DNA of 64,000 bases from Gammaproteobacteria bacterium (GTDB lineage Bacteria > Pseudomonadota > Gammaproteobacteria > Coxiellales > Coxiellaceae), in NCBI GenBank assembly GCA_030425685.1, contig JAUIAD010000006.1, positions 1 to 64,000 of the forward strand. Reading direction: 5' to 3'. The first letter of the stretch is position 1. Every line of letters begins with the position of its first letter. The notes beneath the pieces were generated by a model that was given only the letters and a program-made list of their open reading frames with translations, was not told where the DNA came from and searched no databases. Below are positions 1 through 8,178 of the stretch, one piece after another. Made by a program: the position numbers and the translations under genes.

Positions 1-12
1 CATGCTTTCCAT
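1..12 (-). CDS. Possible 5' end of a gene running out of the window
   Basis: On the minus strand an AAGGAG ribosome-binding site lies 9 bases before an ATG at position 12. Only four codons (M-E-S-M) are inside the window. The gene would follow the two Cys-rich proteins in the same direction. With so little sequence no product can be named, and the start itself is tentative. Confidence 0.3.
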
Positions 13-67
13 GGGGGTTAACTCCTTATGAGCGAAAAAGCTCATGGGTTGTTTTTGGGGCCCCCAT
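11..67. other. Nested stem-loop next to the window edge
   Basis: ATGGGGG (11-17) can pair with CCCCCAT (61-67). Inside lies a small hairpin of ATGAGC and GCTCAT around a GAAAAA loop. On the plus strand the inner hairpin is followed by a short T-rich stretch. On the minus strand it lies just upstream of the ribosome-binding site of the putative leftward gene. It could be a terminator or a leader structure; the sequence does not decide. Confidence 0.35.
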
Positions 68-106
68 CTTACTCCATTTTTTTCAACAAGTTAAAGCATC
101 TCTCTC

Positions 107-781
107 TTAAGTTGACGCGTATGCGCGTGCTACGTAAGCTTGTTCTGAAAGATCTGGTTCTTCATAGGTAATACAGCATCGAGTACACCCTTTGAAAAGA
201 GCAATAAACATTTCGTAGAGCATATGTAGGATGTTAAAAGAAATATCTTTAAGCTCCGCGATGGTGTCTCTTGAGCGGTCCCAATAAGAGAAAATCATTA
301 ATCCAATAGACATCGCTATCGTTACGATGATTGCTGTTGCCACTCTTTCTTCTGTTATTGCTTCGTTGCCATGATACATAGGCGGCAGGCAATCAACGAT
401 GGCGGCAGCAGAGGTGTTGGCATCTATGTGTTGCACTGTGCCATCGGGGCAGTAGTCCATAGGCTGTATTAAAGCGCGTTCGCAAGTGACTCGTCCTAAG
501 TCTAAAAAACCATAGAGGAAATTAAAAAAACCAGCAGGTTTGAAAACGCGTGCAACATCGCAGTGTACTTCGCCGATAGGATAAAGACCTTCTGCATTTG
601 GTAAGCGTTCATTGTTTATTATATTGCGAAAAAAGTCAGACTGATAATATTGATAAAATGAGCTGAAAAAGGCTAAACTGCCTGCTCCCCATATGCTGAA
701 GTGACTAATAAGGCTGTCAAGCAGGTAGCCAGTAGAAAAGCGAATAATATTTTTTATATCCTTAAACTCTATATTTCGCAT
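107..781 (-). CDS. Two-pass membrane protein with Cys-rich periplasmic loop, unknown function
   Basis: A 224-residue protein that I do not recognise. A hydrophobic segment near residues 25-46 is followed by a loop of about 100 residues with four spaced cysteines, which would suit disulphide bonding outside the cytoplasm. A second membrane segment lies near residues 146-166 (VATAIIVTIAMSIGLMIF), and the tail is short with a CTRCC motif. It starts 34 bases after the stop of the exported Cys-rich protein upstream, so the two are probably co-transcribed and may act together in the envelope. The cytoplasmic Cys cluster could bind a metal or be acylated, but that is speculation. The reading frame is intact. 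Confidence 0.6.
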   Translation of the reverse strand: MRNIEFKDIKNIIRFSTGYLLDSLISHFSIWGAGSLAFFSSFYQYYQSDFFRNIINNERLPNAEGLYPIGEVHCDVARVFKPAGFFNFLYGFLDLGRVTCERALIQPMDYCPDGTVQHIDANTSAAAIVDCLPPMYHGNEAITEERVATAIIVTIAMSIGLMIFSYWDRSRDTIAELKDISFNILHMLYEMFIALFKGCTRCCITYEEPDLSEQAYVARAYAST

Positions 782-815
782 TGTGATATCCTTTTGCTAG
801 AGAGTTTATTCTGTG

Positions 816-1349
816 TTACGCCGGTGGGCACTCGCAATTGTTAGGGTCGCGAGCTTGACAAGCTGCTGTGGTGTTTAAGGCTTTTTTATTTTTATAAATT
901 TTTTGCCTTGTTGGTGGTGGTGCTACTTCTATGCACCTGTGTGGTTGTCCAGATTGATAAATGCCAATTTCGCCGGGTTGACATCCTGATACATGAACAT
1001 TTAAATCAATGCACAAGCAGGTAGTCTGCGTTGGTGGTAAGACGCATCGCTGCGCGCCGCCATAATCAATTTGTATTACGCCAGGGCATTTTTGCCGGTA
1101 TTCGTCAGCATAACCGGCAGTTTCGCCAATGCTTATCCACATGCACTGTTGCGGCCAAGCCTCCCAGCGCCAGCATTTTTTAGGTGTTGCTTCGCTCGGC
1201 GGATTTCCGCAGCGGTCAGGGTCGTTGTAAAATGGGTTTGTGTTAGGGATTTGTACGGGAATCTTTCCAGCATCACAACTACAAGCTAAAGCGTTTGCGC
1301 CGATAAAGATAAGTAAAAAAAAACAAATTATTTTTTGAAATAAAATCAT
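816..1349 (-). CDS. Exported Cys-rich protein, unknown function
   Basis: I start this at the ATG at 1349 rather than the longer frame start at 1394, because a classical signal peptide begins there (MILFQKIICFFLLIFIGANA, then LA before CSC). The ALA just before the first Cys fits signal peptidase I. A lipoprotein cut at the same Cys is less likely, because the residues before it do not match a lipobox well. The mature part of about 155 residues holds roughly 14 cysteines, an even number, suggesting a disulphide-rich periplasmic or surface protein. The upstream extension of the longer frame overlaps a palindromic repeat, which also argues for the inner start. No family recognised. It is the first gene of a pair with the Cys-loop membrane protein. 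Confidence 0.6.
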   Translation of the reverse strand: MILFQKIICFFLLIFIGANALACSCDAGKIPVQIPNTNPFYNDPDRCGNPPSEATPKKCWRWEAWPQQCMWISIGETAGYADEYRQKCPGVIQIDYGGAQRCVLPPTQTTCLCIDLNVHVSGCQPGEIGIYQSGQPHRCIEVAPPPTRQKIYKNKKALNTTAACQARDPNNCECPPA

Positions 1350-1364
1350 GGAATAACATTTACA

Positions 1365-1422
1365 TAGGGGCGCAACATGTCGCGCCCGTTGCATTTGTGA
1401 GCGCGATTAAGTTGCGCCCCTA
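1365..1422. repeat. Palindromic interspersed repeat, family A copy 1
   Basis: Perfect 12-base terminal inverted repeats TAGGGGCGCAAC (1365-1376) and GTTGCGCCCCTA (1411-1422) bound a 58-base element. An inner GGGCGC/GCGCCC hairpin sits in its left half. The same design recurs at 31313-31379. It lies between the Cys-rich gene pair and xthA. Confidence 0.75.
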
Positions 1423-1501
1423 CCTGATTGCAGGTTATAGTGATTCGATTTTAAAATCAAGACAATATTACATTTTAAAAATAAAAAAAGATTAAGGAAA
1501 A

Positions 1502-2278
1502 ATGATGAAAGTCATTAGCTTAAATATTAATGGTATTCGTGCTGGTGCGCGTAAAGGTTTTTTTGATTGGTTGGCAAAACAAAATGCAGACGTGGTTTGT
1601 TTACAGGAAACAAAGGCGCAAATGGCGCATCTGCTGGATGATATTTTTAGACCGGAAGGCTATCATTGTCATTTCCATGATGCTGAAAAAAAAGGGTATA
1701 GTGGTGTTGGTATTTATTCTAAGAAAAAACCTACGCGTGTTATTTCTGGTTTGGGGTGGGATCATGCTGATTTAGAAGGGCGTTATATTCAAGCCGATTT
1801 TGGTAAGTTGAGTGTGGCATCTATTTATTTACCTTCAGGTAGTAGCAAAGAAGAGCGGCAGCTGGTTAAGTTTGATTTTATGGAGCACTACCTGAAAATT
1901 TTAAAAAAAATTCGTCAAGACAAAAAGTCATTTATTATTTGCGGTGACTGGAATATTGTTCATAAAGAAATTGATATTAAAAATTTTAAGTCTAATCAAA
2001 AAAATTCTGGTTGTTTGCCTGAAGAGCGTGCTTGGTTAGACGGTGTTTTCAATGATGAGGGATTTGTTGATGCTTTTCGCGTAATCAATAAGGAGCCTCA
2101 TCAATACACCTGGTGGTCCAATAGAGGTCGTGCCTGGGATAATAATGTGGGGTGGCGCATTGATTATCAAGTTGTTACCCCTAATTTGGCGAAGAAAGTT
2201 TTATCTGTCGATATTTACAAAGAACAGCGTTTTTCCGATCATGCGCCTTTAATTGTTGAATATGACTACAATCTTTAA
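1502..2278 (+). CDS. xthA: Exodeoxyribonuclease III
   Basis: Exonuclease III/AP endonuclease of the EEP superfamily: it removes 3' blocking groups and incises DNA at abasic sites in base-excision repair. At 258 residues it is close to the usual length. Family signatures are in order: N-terminal SLNINGIRA, QETKAQ with the metal-binding Glu, GDWNIVH with the catalytic Asp and Asn, WRIDYQ, and SDHAPL with the terminal catalytic His. An AAGGAAA ribosome-binding site precedes two adjacent ATG codons at 1502 and 1505, either of which could be used. It stands alone, divergent from the Cys-rich pair. Confidence 0.95.
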   Translation: MMKVISLNINGIRAGARKGFFDWLAKQNADVVCLQETKAQMAHLLDDIFRPEGYHCHFHDAEKKGYSGVGIYSKKKPTRVISGLGWDHADLEGRYIQADFGKLSVASIYLPSGSSKEERQLVKFDFMEHYLKILKKIRQDKKSFIICGDWNIVHKEIDIKNFKSNQKNSGCLPEERAWLDGVFNDEGFVDAFRVINKEPHQYTWWSNRGRAWDNNVGWRIDYQVVTPNLAKKVLSVDIYKEQRFSDHAPLIVEYDYNL

Positions 2279-2406
2279 CTGTAATAGCAGATGCCTTATA
2301 CTTAGGCTTATCTGACAAACTTGCTGCATGCTCTTACGAAATACAAGCAGGGATTTGTAATCGTAGGAGTTTGTATATTCCACTTGCGCTATCAGGGAGA
2401 GATGTT

Positions 2407-2922
2407 ATGCGAAAGTCATTGGTTATAGCTGCTATCGGTGGTGTTGTGGCACTGCTGGTCTCAGCCATTGCTGTTACCTCAAATGTATCATCAAAGCATT
2501 TTGCCGCAGCAGAACCGGCACAAGCGGAGTCGTCTTCTGCGCCGAGTGGTGGTGATGGAGCTAAGTCAGCTGGTGGCTCTGACGCAAAAGGTGGCGCCGA
2601 CGCTAAGAGCGGTGGCGATGCAAAGGGTGGTGCAGATGCTAAAAGTGGCGGTGATGCCAAGGGTGGCGCAGATGCTAAAAGTGGTGGCGATGCAAAGGGC
2701 GGTGCAGATGCCAAAAAGCCTGCGGGTCCGCCACCACCATCACCGGCAGAGATGCAGCCAATAAAACTACCTGATCGTCCTTCAGGCCCAGATAAAGCCA
2801 CACCTTCTTGCCAACCTAGTGCCGTCCAAGAAAAGCAGTTGCACTGCAGTTGTGAGAAGGGGATCATTTCCCTGACAGCGCATGGCAATCAAGTCACTTT
2901 GGAGTGTGCTTTGGTACCTTAG
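2407..2922 (+). CDS. Exported or membrane-anchored protein with 12-residue tandem repeats
   Basis: A 171-residue protein of unknown function. The start at 2407 is chosen because GGAGAG lies just upstream and the protein then begins MRKSLVIAAIGGVVALLVSA, a signal peptide or N-terminal anchor; the frame itself opens 36 bases earlier. The middle consists of four near-identical copies of DAKGGADAKSGG, followed by a Pro-rich linker (GPPPPSP). The C-terminal part of about 50 residues holds four cysteines (PSC, LHCSC, ECAL) and may be a small disulphide-bonded domain. The repeat is Gly/Ala/Asp/Lys-rich but lacks the strict Gly-X-Y of collagen. A surface or periplasmic spacer protein is a reasonable guess. 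Confidence 0.65.
   Translation: MRKSLVIAAIGGVVALLVSAIAVTSNVSSKHFAAAEPAQAESSSAPSGGDGAKSAGGSDAKGGADAKSGGDAKGGADAKSGGDAKGGADAKSGGDAKGGADAKKPAGPPPPSPAEMQPIKLPDRPSGPDKATPSCQPSAVQEKQLHCSCEKGIISLTAHGNQVTLECALVP
2581..2724 (+). repeat. 36-base coding tandem repeat, four copies
   Basis: Four consecutive 36-base units encode DAKGGADAKSGG, the last one diverging into DAKKPAG. The units differ mostly at third codon positions, so the peptide is conserved better than the DNA. Copy number is likely to vary between strains. Confidence 0.85.
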
Positions 2923-2960
2923 ATTCATCGCTGTTATAGCAGCGAAAGCTTGAATCTTTG
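2921..2960 (+). terminator. Stem-loop terminator after the repeat protein
   Basis: AGATTCA pairs with TGAATCT, and the inner TCGCTG pairs with CAGCGA around a TTATAG loop; a short bulge separates the two helices on the right side. A short T-rich stretch follows. The structure begins at the stop codon. Confidence 0.5.
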
Positions 2961-2966
2961 TCAGTC

Positions 2967-3057
2967 TGTTATCCCGGAGAAGCCCGAAGGGCGCCATCCG
3001 GGATCTCTTAAGCATGGCAGTGGCGTTAAGGGATCCTGAATCAAGTTCAGGATGACA
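2967..3057. repeat. Interspersed palindromic repeat, family B copy 1
   Basis: Two hairpins sit side by side. ATCCCGGA (2971-2978) pairs with TCCGGGAT (2997-3004), and ATCCTGAA (3033-3040) pairs with TTCAGGAT (3046-3053) around TCAAG. The intervening ATGGCAGTGGCGTTAAG recurs almost unchanged at 55799-55875. It fills the gap between the repeat-protein gene and the end of rph. Confidence 0.75.
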
Positions 3058-3073
3058 TGGGTTTTAACAATTG

Positions 3074-3790
3074 TTAGAGAGCCAGCACCTTTTTCTGTTC
3101 GGCAATAATAGATGTAATGCCATTTTTTGCCAATGACAACAAGGCATTTAATTCATCTTGATTAAAGGGTTCGCCTTCAGCCGTGCCTTGAATTTCAATA
3201 AACGAACCTGTTTCGGCCATAATAACATTCATATCGGTATGTGCTTGTGAATCTTCGGCATAGTCGAGATCTAACACGGGGGTACCATCGTAAATGCCGA
3301 CAGAAATAGCCGCAATCATATGCTTAAGGGGATTTGTATCAATCAAGCCATTTTTTTGCATATGTGAAATAGCATCAACCAGTGCAACACAAGAGCCGCT
3401 AATGGCTGCTGTGCGCGTACCACCATCTGCTTGAATAACATCACAATCCAGCGTAATGGTGTTAGAACCTAAGGCGGTTAAGTCAACAGCGGCACGCAGT
3501 GAGCGACCGATTAAGCGCTGTATTTCCACGGTGCGACCGCCTTGTTTGCCACGTGCTGCTTCACGGTTCATTCTTTCGTGCGTGGAGCGTGGCAACATGC
3601 CATATTCAGCGGTTAACCAGCCTTGGTCTGAGTCACGTAGAAATCGCGGTACGCCTTCAACAACACTCGCATTGCATAAGACTTTTGTATTGCCAAAAGA
3701 GACTAGCACAGAGCCTTCAGCGTGATTGGTAAAGTGGCGTTGAAAGGAAATGGGGCGGAGTTCGTTTTCTGATCGTTTGCTAGGGCGCAT
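3074..3790 (-). CDS. rph: Ribonuclease PH
   Basis: Phosphate-dependent 3'-to-5' exoribonuclease that trims tRNA 3' ends. Starting at the ATG at 3790 gives 238 residues, the usual length, beginning [16 protein letters not shown]; the longer frame adds 62 residues with no family counterpart. Signatures include the N-terminal [17 protein letters not shown] strand, [10 protein letters not shown] with the conserved Arg, and [18 protein letters not shown], the phosphate-binding core. It diverges from yicC, the same arrangement as in Escherichia coli, with about 210 bases between them that probably hold both promoters. Confidence 0.95.
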   Translation of the reverse strand: MRPSKRSENELRPISFQRHFTNHAEGSVLVSFGNTKVLCNASVVEGVPRFLRDSDQGWLTAEYGMLPRSTHERMNREAARGKQGGRTVEIQRLIGRSLRAAVDLTALGSNTITLDCDVIQADGGTRTAAISGSCVALVDAISHMQKNGLIDTNPLKHMIAAISVGIYDGTPVLDLDYAEDSQAHTDMNVIMAETGSFIEIQGTAEGEPFNQDELNALLSLAKNGITSIIAEQKKVLAL

Positions 3791-3999
3791 GGTGTTCTCG
3801 CTAAAAAATAGTAATGGGTTAACAGTTCCCTCGATAATGCCTACGTTCAACGAGGGGGCGGCGATGCGGCTATAGCCTTTCTTAAAATCACCCGCAGTAT
3901 AATAACAAATCTTAATTTTTGCTACGTCGCAGTCTTTTTTGTATGATGGGTCTTTCGTTGAATTTGTTTTGTACAATCTAAGAGTATGGAATCATTTTT

Positions 4000-4863
4000 A
4001 TGATAGCAAGTATGACCGCGTTTGCACGCAAGACAGTAACTGAGTCATGGGGTTCATTAACGTTTGAAGTTCGTGCCGTTAATCACCGTTTTTTGGAATT
4101 ATCAGTACGCCTGCCAGAGGCCTTTCGTCATTTGGAAAAAGCCATTCGTGATCAGGTGCAGCGCGTTATTTTTCGTGGCAAGGTTGAGGTTAATTTAAAA
4201 TTTCAGCCGGGCAGTGATGTCCCTTTTGACTTTGTTGTTAATGAATCGTTGTTGCAGAAACTGGCAAGCGCTGCTGAGATTGTTAATGGTAAGTTTCCGA
4301 ATGTGACGGTCAGCATGACAGATTTATTAACGTGGCAAGGTGTTTTAGATACGCAGCAAAAAAATGTTGAAAAGGTCAACGAGGCAGCTTTGGCATTATT
4401 GCAAACCACCTTGCAAGACATGGTTTCTATGCGTCAACGTGAGGGAAATGGTTTGCAGGAATTTATTTTGCAGCGGCTTTTAGAAGTAGAAGCGCAAGCA
4501 AACATTATTGAGCAACGTTTACCACTAGTACAGCAGCAAGCGACAGATAAGATTTTGGCTCGTTTTGAAGACTTGTCATTGGAGGTTGAACCGGCGCGAC
4601 TTGAGCAAGAAATGCTGTGGTTGGTGCAAAAGAGCGATGTTGCAGAAGAACTACAACGATTGCGTGCCCATGTGCAGGAAGTGCAACGTGTACTGAGTAA
4701 TGGTAAAGTAATGGGCCGACGTTTGGACTTTTTAATGCAAGAGTTAAACCGGGAAGCCAATACCTTGGGTAGTAAATCGATGGATGCATCGGTAACACAA
4801 GCGGTAGTAGAACTTAAGGTACAGATTGAACAAATGCGAGAACAGGTGCAGAACATTGAATAG
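4000..4863 (+). CDS. yicC: YicC family endoribonuclease
   Basis: YicC-type protein of 287 residues. E. coli YicC is an endoribonuclease linked to RNA turnover and stress or stationary-phase fitness. The N-terminal MIASMTAFARK and AVNHRFLELSVRLPE motifs are characteristic, as is the C-terminal GRRLDFLMQELNREANTLGSK followed by a helix rich in Val, Glu and Gln. It is divergent from rph and overlaps the probable TTG start of gmk by 8 bases, so the two are likely translationally coupled. Confidence 0.92.
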   Translation: MIASMTAFARKTVTESWGSLTFEVRAVNHRFLELSVRLPEAFRHLEKAIRDQVQRVIFRGKVEVNLKFQPGSDVPFDFVVNESLLQKLASAAEIVNGKFPNVTVSMTDLLTWQGVLDTQQKNVEKVNEAALALLQTTLQDMVSMRQREGNGLQEFILQRLLEVEAQANIIEQRLPLVQQQATDKILARFEDLSLEVEPARLEQEMLWLVQKSDVAEELQRLRAHVQEVQRVLSNGKVMGRRLDFLMQELNREANTLGSKSMDASVTQAVVELKVQIEQMREQVQNIE

Positions 4864-5476
4864 AAAAGGTAAATTATTTGTCGTGGCGGCACCCTCGGGC
4901 GCTGGTAAGACGAGCTTAGTCAATGCGCTAGTTAAACAGCTTGATGGGATCGGCATTTCTGTTTCCTATACAACGCGTACGCCCCGCCCTGGTGATGAGA
5001 ATGGGGTAGACTATCATTTTGTGTCTGAGTCGGCCTTCCAAGAGATGGCTGCTAATGGCGGATTTTTAGAGCACGCGAAAGTTTTTGGTCATTATTATGG
5101 TACAGGTTCTGCATGGGTAACCGATCAGCTGCAGCAAGGTATTGATGTTATTTTAGAAATCGATTGGCAGGGTGCGCGCCAAGTCAGTGAGTTGTACCCT
5201 GATGCGGTGCTGATTTTTATTTTGCCCCCTTCAAAAGAAGCTCTGCAGGAGCGTTTAAAAGCCCGTAATCAAGATGCCCCTGAGACGATTCAGGCCCGTT
5301 TGGCTGAGTCTAAATCAGAGATGAGGCACTTTGATGAATTTGATTACTTGGTTGTAAATGATGAATTTGATCATGCACTTGCGGATTTGATTCATCTTGT
5401 GAAAGCCGAGCGTTTGCGTTGTGAGCATCGTAAAAAACAGCTGTCGGGTTTGTTGAATGATTTGCTAAGTTTGTGA
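4856..5476 (+). CDS. gmk: Guanylate kinase
   Basis: Phosphorylates GMP to GDP with ATP in purine nucleotide synthesis. The P-loop APSGAGKTSL, the GMP-binding SYTTRTPRPGDENG and the EIDWQGARQV strand are intact. A TTG at 4856 gives 206 residues starting NRKGKLFVVAAPSGAGK, matching the family, and overlaps the yicC stop. An ATG in frame at 4826 would add ten residues and overlap yicC by 38 bases; I consider this less likely but cannot exclude it. The rpoZ-spoT promoter follows in the gap downstream. Confidence 0.93.
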   Translation: MNRKGKLFVVAAPSGAGKTSLVNALVKQLDGIGISVSYTTRTPRPGDENGVDYHFVSESAFQEMAANGGFLEHAKVFGHYYGTGSAWVTDQLQQGIDVILEIDWQGARQVSELYPDAVLIFILPPSKEALQERLKARNQDAPETIQARLAESKSEMRHFDEFDYLVVNDEFDHALADLIHLVKAERLRCEHRKKQLSGLLNDLLSL

Positions 5477-5564
5477 TGGTGGCGCATTTTTCTCAACAGA
5501 ATATGGTTATTATTTGGCCGGAATCTAGTTTGTATCAGAGTTAATAAAGTTGTTTCTAGTTCGA

Positions 5565-5593
5565 TTGGCGAAGTGTCTCTATTTTGTTAGAAT
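5565..5593 (+). promoter_or_regulatory. Sigma-70 promoter of rpoZ-spoT
   Basis: TTGGCG (5565-5570) and TAGAAT (5588-5593) are 17 bases apart, a good vegetative promoter. Transcription would start near 5600, about 30 bases before rpoZ. Confidence 0.65.
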
Positions 5594-5629
5594 GGAGCAT
5601 TTGGATCTACATTATTTGAGGTGAAACCT

Positions 5630-5950
5630 ATGGCGCGAGTCACAGTGGAAGATTGTTTAGAATTTGTTGAGAATAGATTTGATTTAGTGCTAAAGGCAGC
5701 TGCTCGTGCGCATGCATTGGAGTTAGGCTCTGCTGATGCAATGGTTAAGAAAGAGAATGACAAGCCGACGGTATTGGCATTAAGAGAAATTGCTTCTGGT
5801 TTTGATGTCACCAAAACGCAGCGTCAATTGGACGAGGCAGAAGAAGTGAGTGAGGTTGAGGTTTCAATCAAAGCAGCTATGGAAGTGTCCTCTGAAGATG
5901 TTCCTGTTGTTAGCGACTCACAACCAAATCCTACCACTGACGAATCATAG
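5630..5950 (+). CDS. rpoZ: RNA polymerase omega subunit
   Basis: Small subunit that helps assemble RNA polymerase and forms part of a ppGpp-binding site. The start at 5630 (MARVTVEDC) has GAGGTG upstream; an in-frame GTG at 5621 opens the frame but is inside that ribosome-binding site. The conserved core [23 protein letters not shown] and [10 protein letters not shown] is present. At 106 residues it carries an acidic C-terminal tail ([18 protein letters not shown]) somewhat longer than the E. coli protein. It precedes spoT, as is usual in gammaproteobacteria. Confidence 0.94.
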   Translation: MARVTVEDCLEFVENRFDLVLKAAARAHALELGSADAMVKKENDKPTVLALREIASGFDVTKTQRQLDEAEEVSEVEVSIKAAMEVSSEDVPVVSDSQPNPTTDES

Positions 5951-6003
5951 TTTAGCAATTAACGTACCCACTGGGGATTGGCAACAGCACTAGGAGGCTG
6001 GCT

Positions 6004-8127
6004 GTGAGGCTATTCAAAAAGTTACGGCGTAAACTAGAATATCTCGATGAAGAAACCGTTGAGCTTATTCATGACGCCTACCTTTTTGCTCTTGAGGCTC
6101 ATCGTGGGCAAAAACGTCGCACCGGTGAACCTTACATTACCCATCCTGTTGCGGTTGCTTGCATTCTTGCTGATATGAAAATGGATGATCGTACCATTAT
6201 GGCAGCCTTGCTACATGATACGATTGAAGACACATCCGTAGAGAAATCTTCCATTGCCGAGAAGTTTGGCGATAATGTGGCGAATTTAGTCGACGGTGTT
6301 AGTAAGTTAACGCAGATTGAATTTGTTAGCCGCGCTGAAGCGCAGGCTGAGAACTTTCGTAAAATGGTTATGGCGATGGCGCATGATATTCGCGTTATCA
6401 TTGTTAAGCTCGCTGACCGTCTTCACAATATGAGAACATTAGGCTCGTTGCATTCGCAAAAACGGCGACGGATTGCGCGTGAGACACTGGAAATCTTTGC
6501 GCCTATTGCCAAGCGTTTAGGAATGCGTGATTTATCCGTTGAGCTTGAAGAGCTAGGTTTTGCGGCCATGTATCCGATGCGTTACCGTGTGCTTAAAGAT
6601 TCAGTCCGTAAAGCGCGAGGGAATCGTAAACGCATCTTAGCGTTAATTGAAAAAACACTGCATGAAGGTTTTGCTGAAAGTAAATTGCCTACCTGTAATA
6701 TTGCTGGTCGTGAAAAACACTTGTCGAGCATTTACCGCAAGATGCGTAATAAGCATATTCCATTTAATGAGATTATGGATGTTTATGCGTTTCGTATTAT
6801 TGTCGATGATGTTGATACTTGTTATCGCGTTTTAGGTGTGGTGCACCGTTTATTTAAACCGGTGCCTGAGCGTTTTAAAGATTATATTGCTATCCCTAAA
6901 GCCAATGGCTACCAATCGTTGCATACTACATTGTTTGGCCCTTATGGCTTGCCTATTGAAGTGCAGATTCGCACTACGGAAATGGATAGGATGGCGACGC
7001 GTGGTATTGCCGCGCATTGGCTTTATAAAAGCAATGAAAATACCATGCATAAATCGCAAGTGCGTGCGCAGGAGTGGGTCAGGAATCTATTGGAGCTGCA
7101 GCAAAGTGCGGGGAACTCCTTGGAGTTTTTTGAAAGCGTTAAGATCGATTTATTTCCCGATGAAATTTATGTCTTTACCCCGCGCGGCGATATTATGGAA
7201 TTGCCTGCCGGTGCGACGATTGTCGATTTTGCTTATGCGGTGCATACGGATATTGGTAATAATTGTGTTGCCGCTAAGGTTGATCGTCAGCTATCACCGT
7301 TGTCATTGCGCTTGGTGAATGGGCAAACTATTGAAGTGATTACCTCGCCTGGAGGGCGGCCAAATCCTGCTTGGCTCGATTTTGTTGTTACTAGTAAAGC
7401 GCGTTCGGCTATTCGTCACTATTTGAAATCACAACGCCGCACTGAGTCGATTGCGTTAGGAAAACAGCTGCTCAAAAAAGCATTGGCTAATTATTCTATC
7501 CCGCTAAAAAAAATCTCCGATGCTGCATTAGAAGTTACTTTAAAAGAAACAGAGTTAAATAGTTTAGATGACTTGTTAGAAGAAATAGGTTTAGGCAATC
7601 GCGTCGCTGCGCTGGTAGCACAACGTATTTTTACGGCCTCTAAAGAAACTGAAACACAAGAAATAGCAAAAACCGCCGAAAGCCAAGATGAGCCTTTGCT
7701 TATTAAGGGAACAGAAGGTTTGGTAATTCATTTTTCTGAATGTTGTCATCCTATTCCCGGTGATCCCATTATTGGTATTATGGATATAGGTAGAGGTGTT
7801 ATGGTGCATGTTGATACCTGTGCTAAGGTAGCAAAGTTGCGCCGCCATCCCGATCGCTGCATGCCATTGCGTTGGTCAAATCAAGCGGACAATGAATTTT
7901 TTGTCAATGTGATGGTACATGTTATTAATGAGCGTGGTGTGTTAGCTATTTTGGCGTTAACCATTTCAGATGCAGATGCTAATATTGAAGATATTGATGT
8001 GTTGGAGAAAGATGGTCAGCATTATCAGGTGACGATTAAAATCTTGGTGCGTGATCGTATCCATTTAGCCAAAGTTATTCGCCAGTTACGCAATGTTAAA
8101 GCCGTGACGAAAGTAAAGCGAGCTTAG
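6004..8127 (+). CDS. spoT: Bifunctional (p)ppGpp synthetase/hydrolase
   Basis: RelA/SpoT family enzyme of 707 residues controlling the stringent response. Translation starts at GTG 6004 behind AGGAGG. The N-terminal HD hydrolase domain is intact (HRGQKRRTGEPYITHP, then LLHDTIEDT near residue 75). The synthetase domain has RFKDYIAIPKANGYQSLHT; RFKD is the motif seen in bifunctional enzymes. The TGS domain (IYVFTPRGDIMELPAGATIVD), the Cys-containing region (HFSECCHPIPGD) and a C-terminal ACT domain follow. No trmH follows, unlike in E. coli; ridA and recG come next. In intracellular gammaproteobacteria ppGpp often governs the switch to the transmissive phase. Confidence 0.95.
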   Translation: MRLFKKLRRKLEYLDEETVELIHDAYLFALEAHRGQKRRTGEPYITHPVAVACILADMKMDDRTIMAALLHDTIEDTSVEKSSIAEKFGDNVANLVDGVSKLTQIEFVSRAEAQAENFRKMVMAMAHDIRVIIVKLADRLHNMRTLGSLHSQKRRRIARETLEIFAPIAKRLGMRDLSVELEELGFAAMYPMRYRVLKDSVRKARGNRKRILALIEKTLHEGFAESKLPTCNIAGREKHLSSIYRKMRNKHIPFNEIMDVYAFRIIVDDVDTCYRVLGVVHRLFKPVPERFKDYIAIPKANGYQSLHTTLFGPYGLPIEVQIRTTEMDRMATRGIAAHWLYKSNENTMHKSQVRAQEWVRNLLELQQSAGNSLEFFESVKIDLFPDEIYVFTPRGDIMELPAGATIVDFAYAVHTDIGNNCVAAKVDRQLSPLSLRLVNGQTIEVITSPGGRPNPAWLDFVVTSKARSAIRHYLKSQRRTESIALGKQLLKKALANYSIPLKKISDAALEVTLKETELNSLDDLLEEIGLGNRVAALVAQRIFTASKETETQEIAKTAESQDEPLLIKGTEGLVIHFSECCHPIPGDPIIGIMDIGRGVMVHVDTCAKVAKLRRHPDRCMPLRWSNQADNEFFVNVMVHVINERGVLAILALTISDADANIEDIDVLEKDGQHYQVTIKILVRDRIHLAKVIRQLRNVKAVTKVKRA

Positions 8128-8178
8128 TTCTTTTTCTTATTTGTATTCTTAAGCGCAGCCTAATTAAGAGGAATTATT

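Noticed and set aside
2581-2724. CRISPR-like array
   Set aside because: The units are contiguous, in frame, and encode a repeated peptide. There are no spacers.
2334-2888. 184-residue minus-strand reading frame opposite the repeat protein
   Set aside because: It is a shadow of the repetitive codons on the plus strand (repeated LLASAPPFASPP), with no ribosome-binding site or family.
3791-3976. 62-residue N-terminal extension of RNase PH
   Set aside because: The extension has no family counterpart and lies in the divergent promoter region. The ATG at 3790 gives the standard length.
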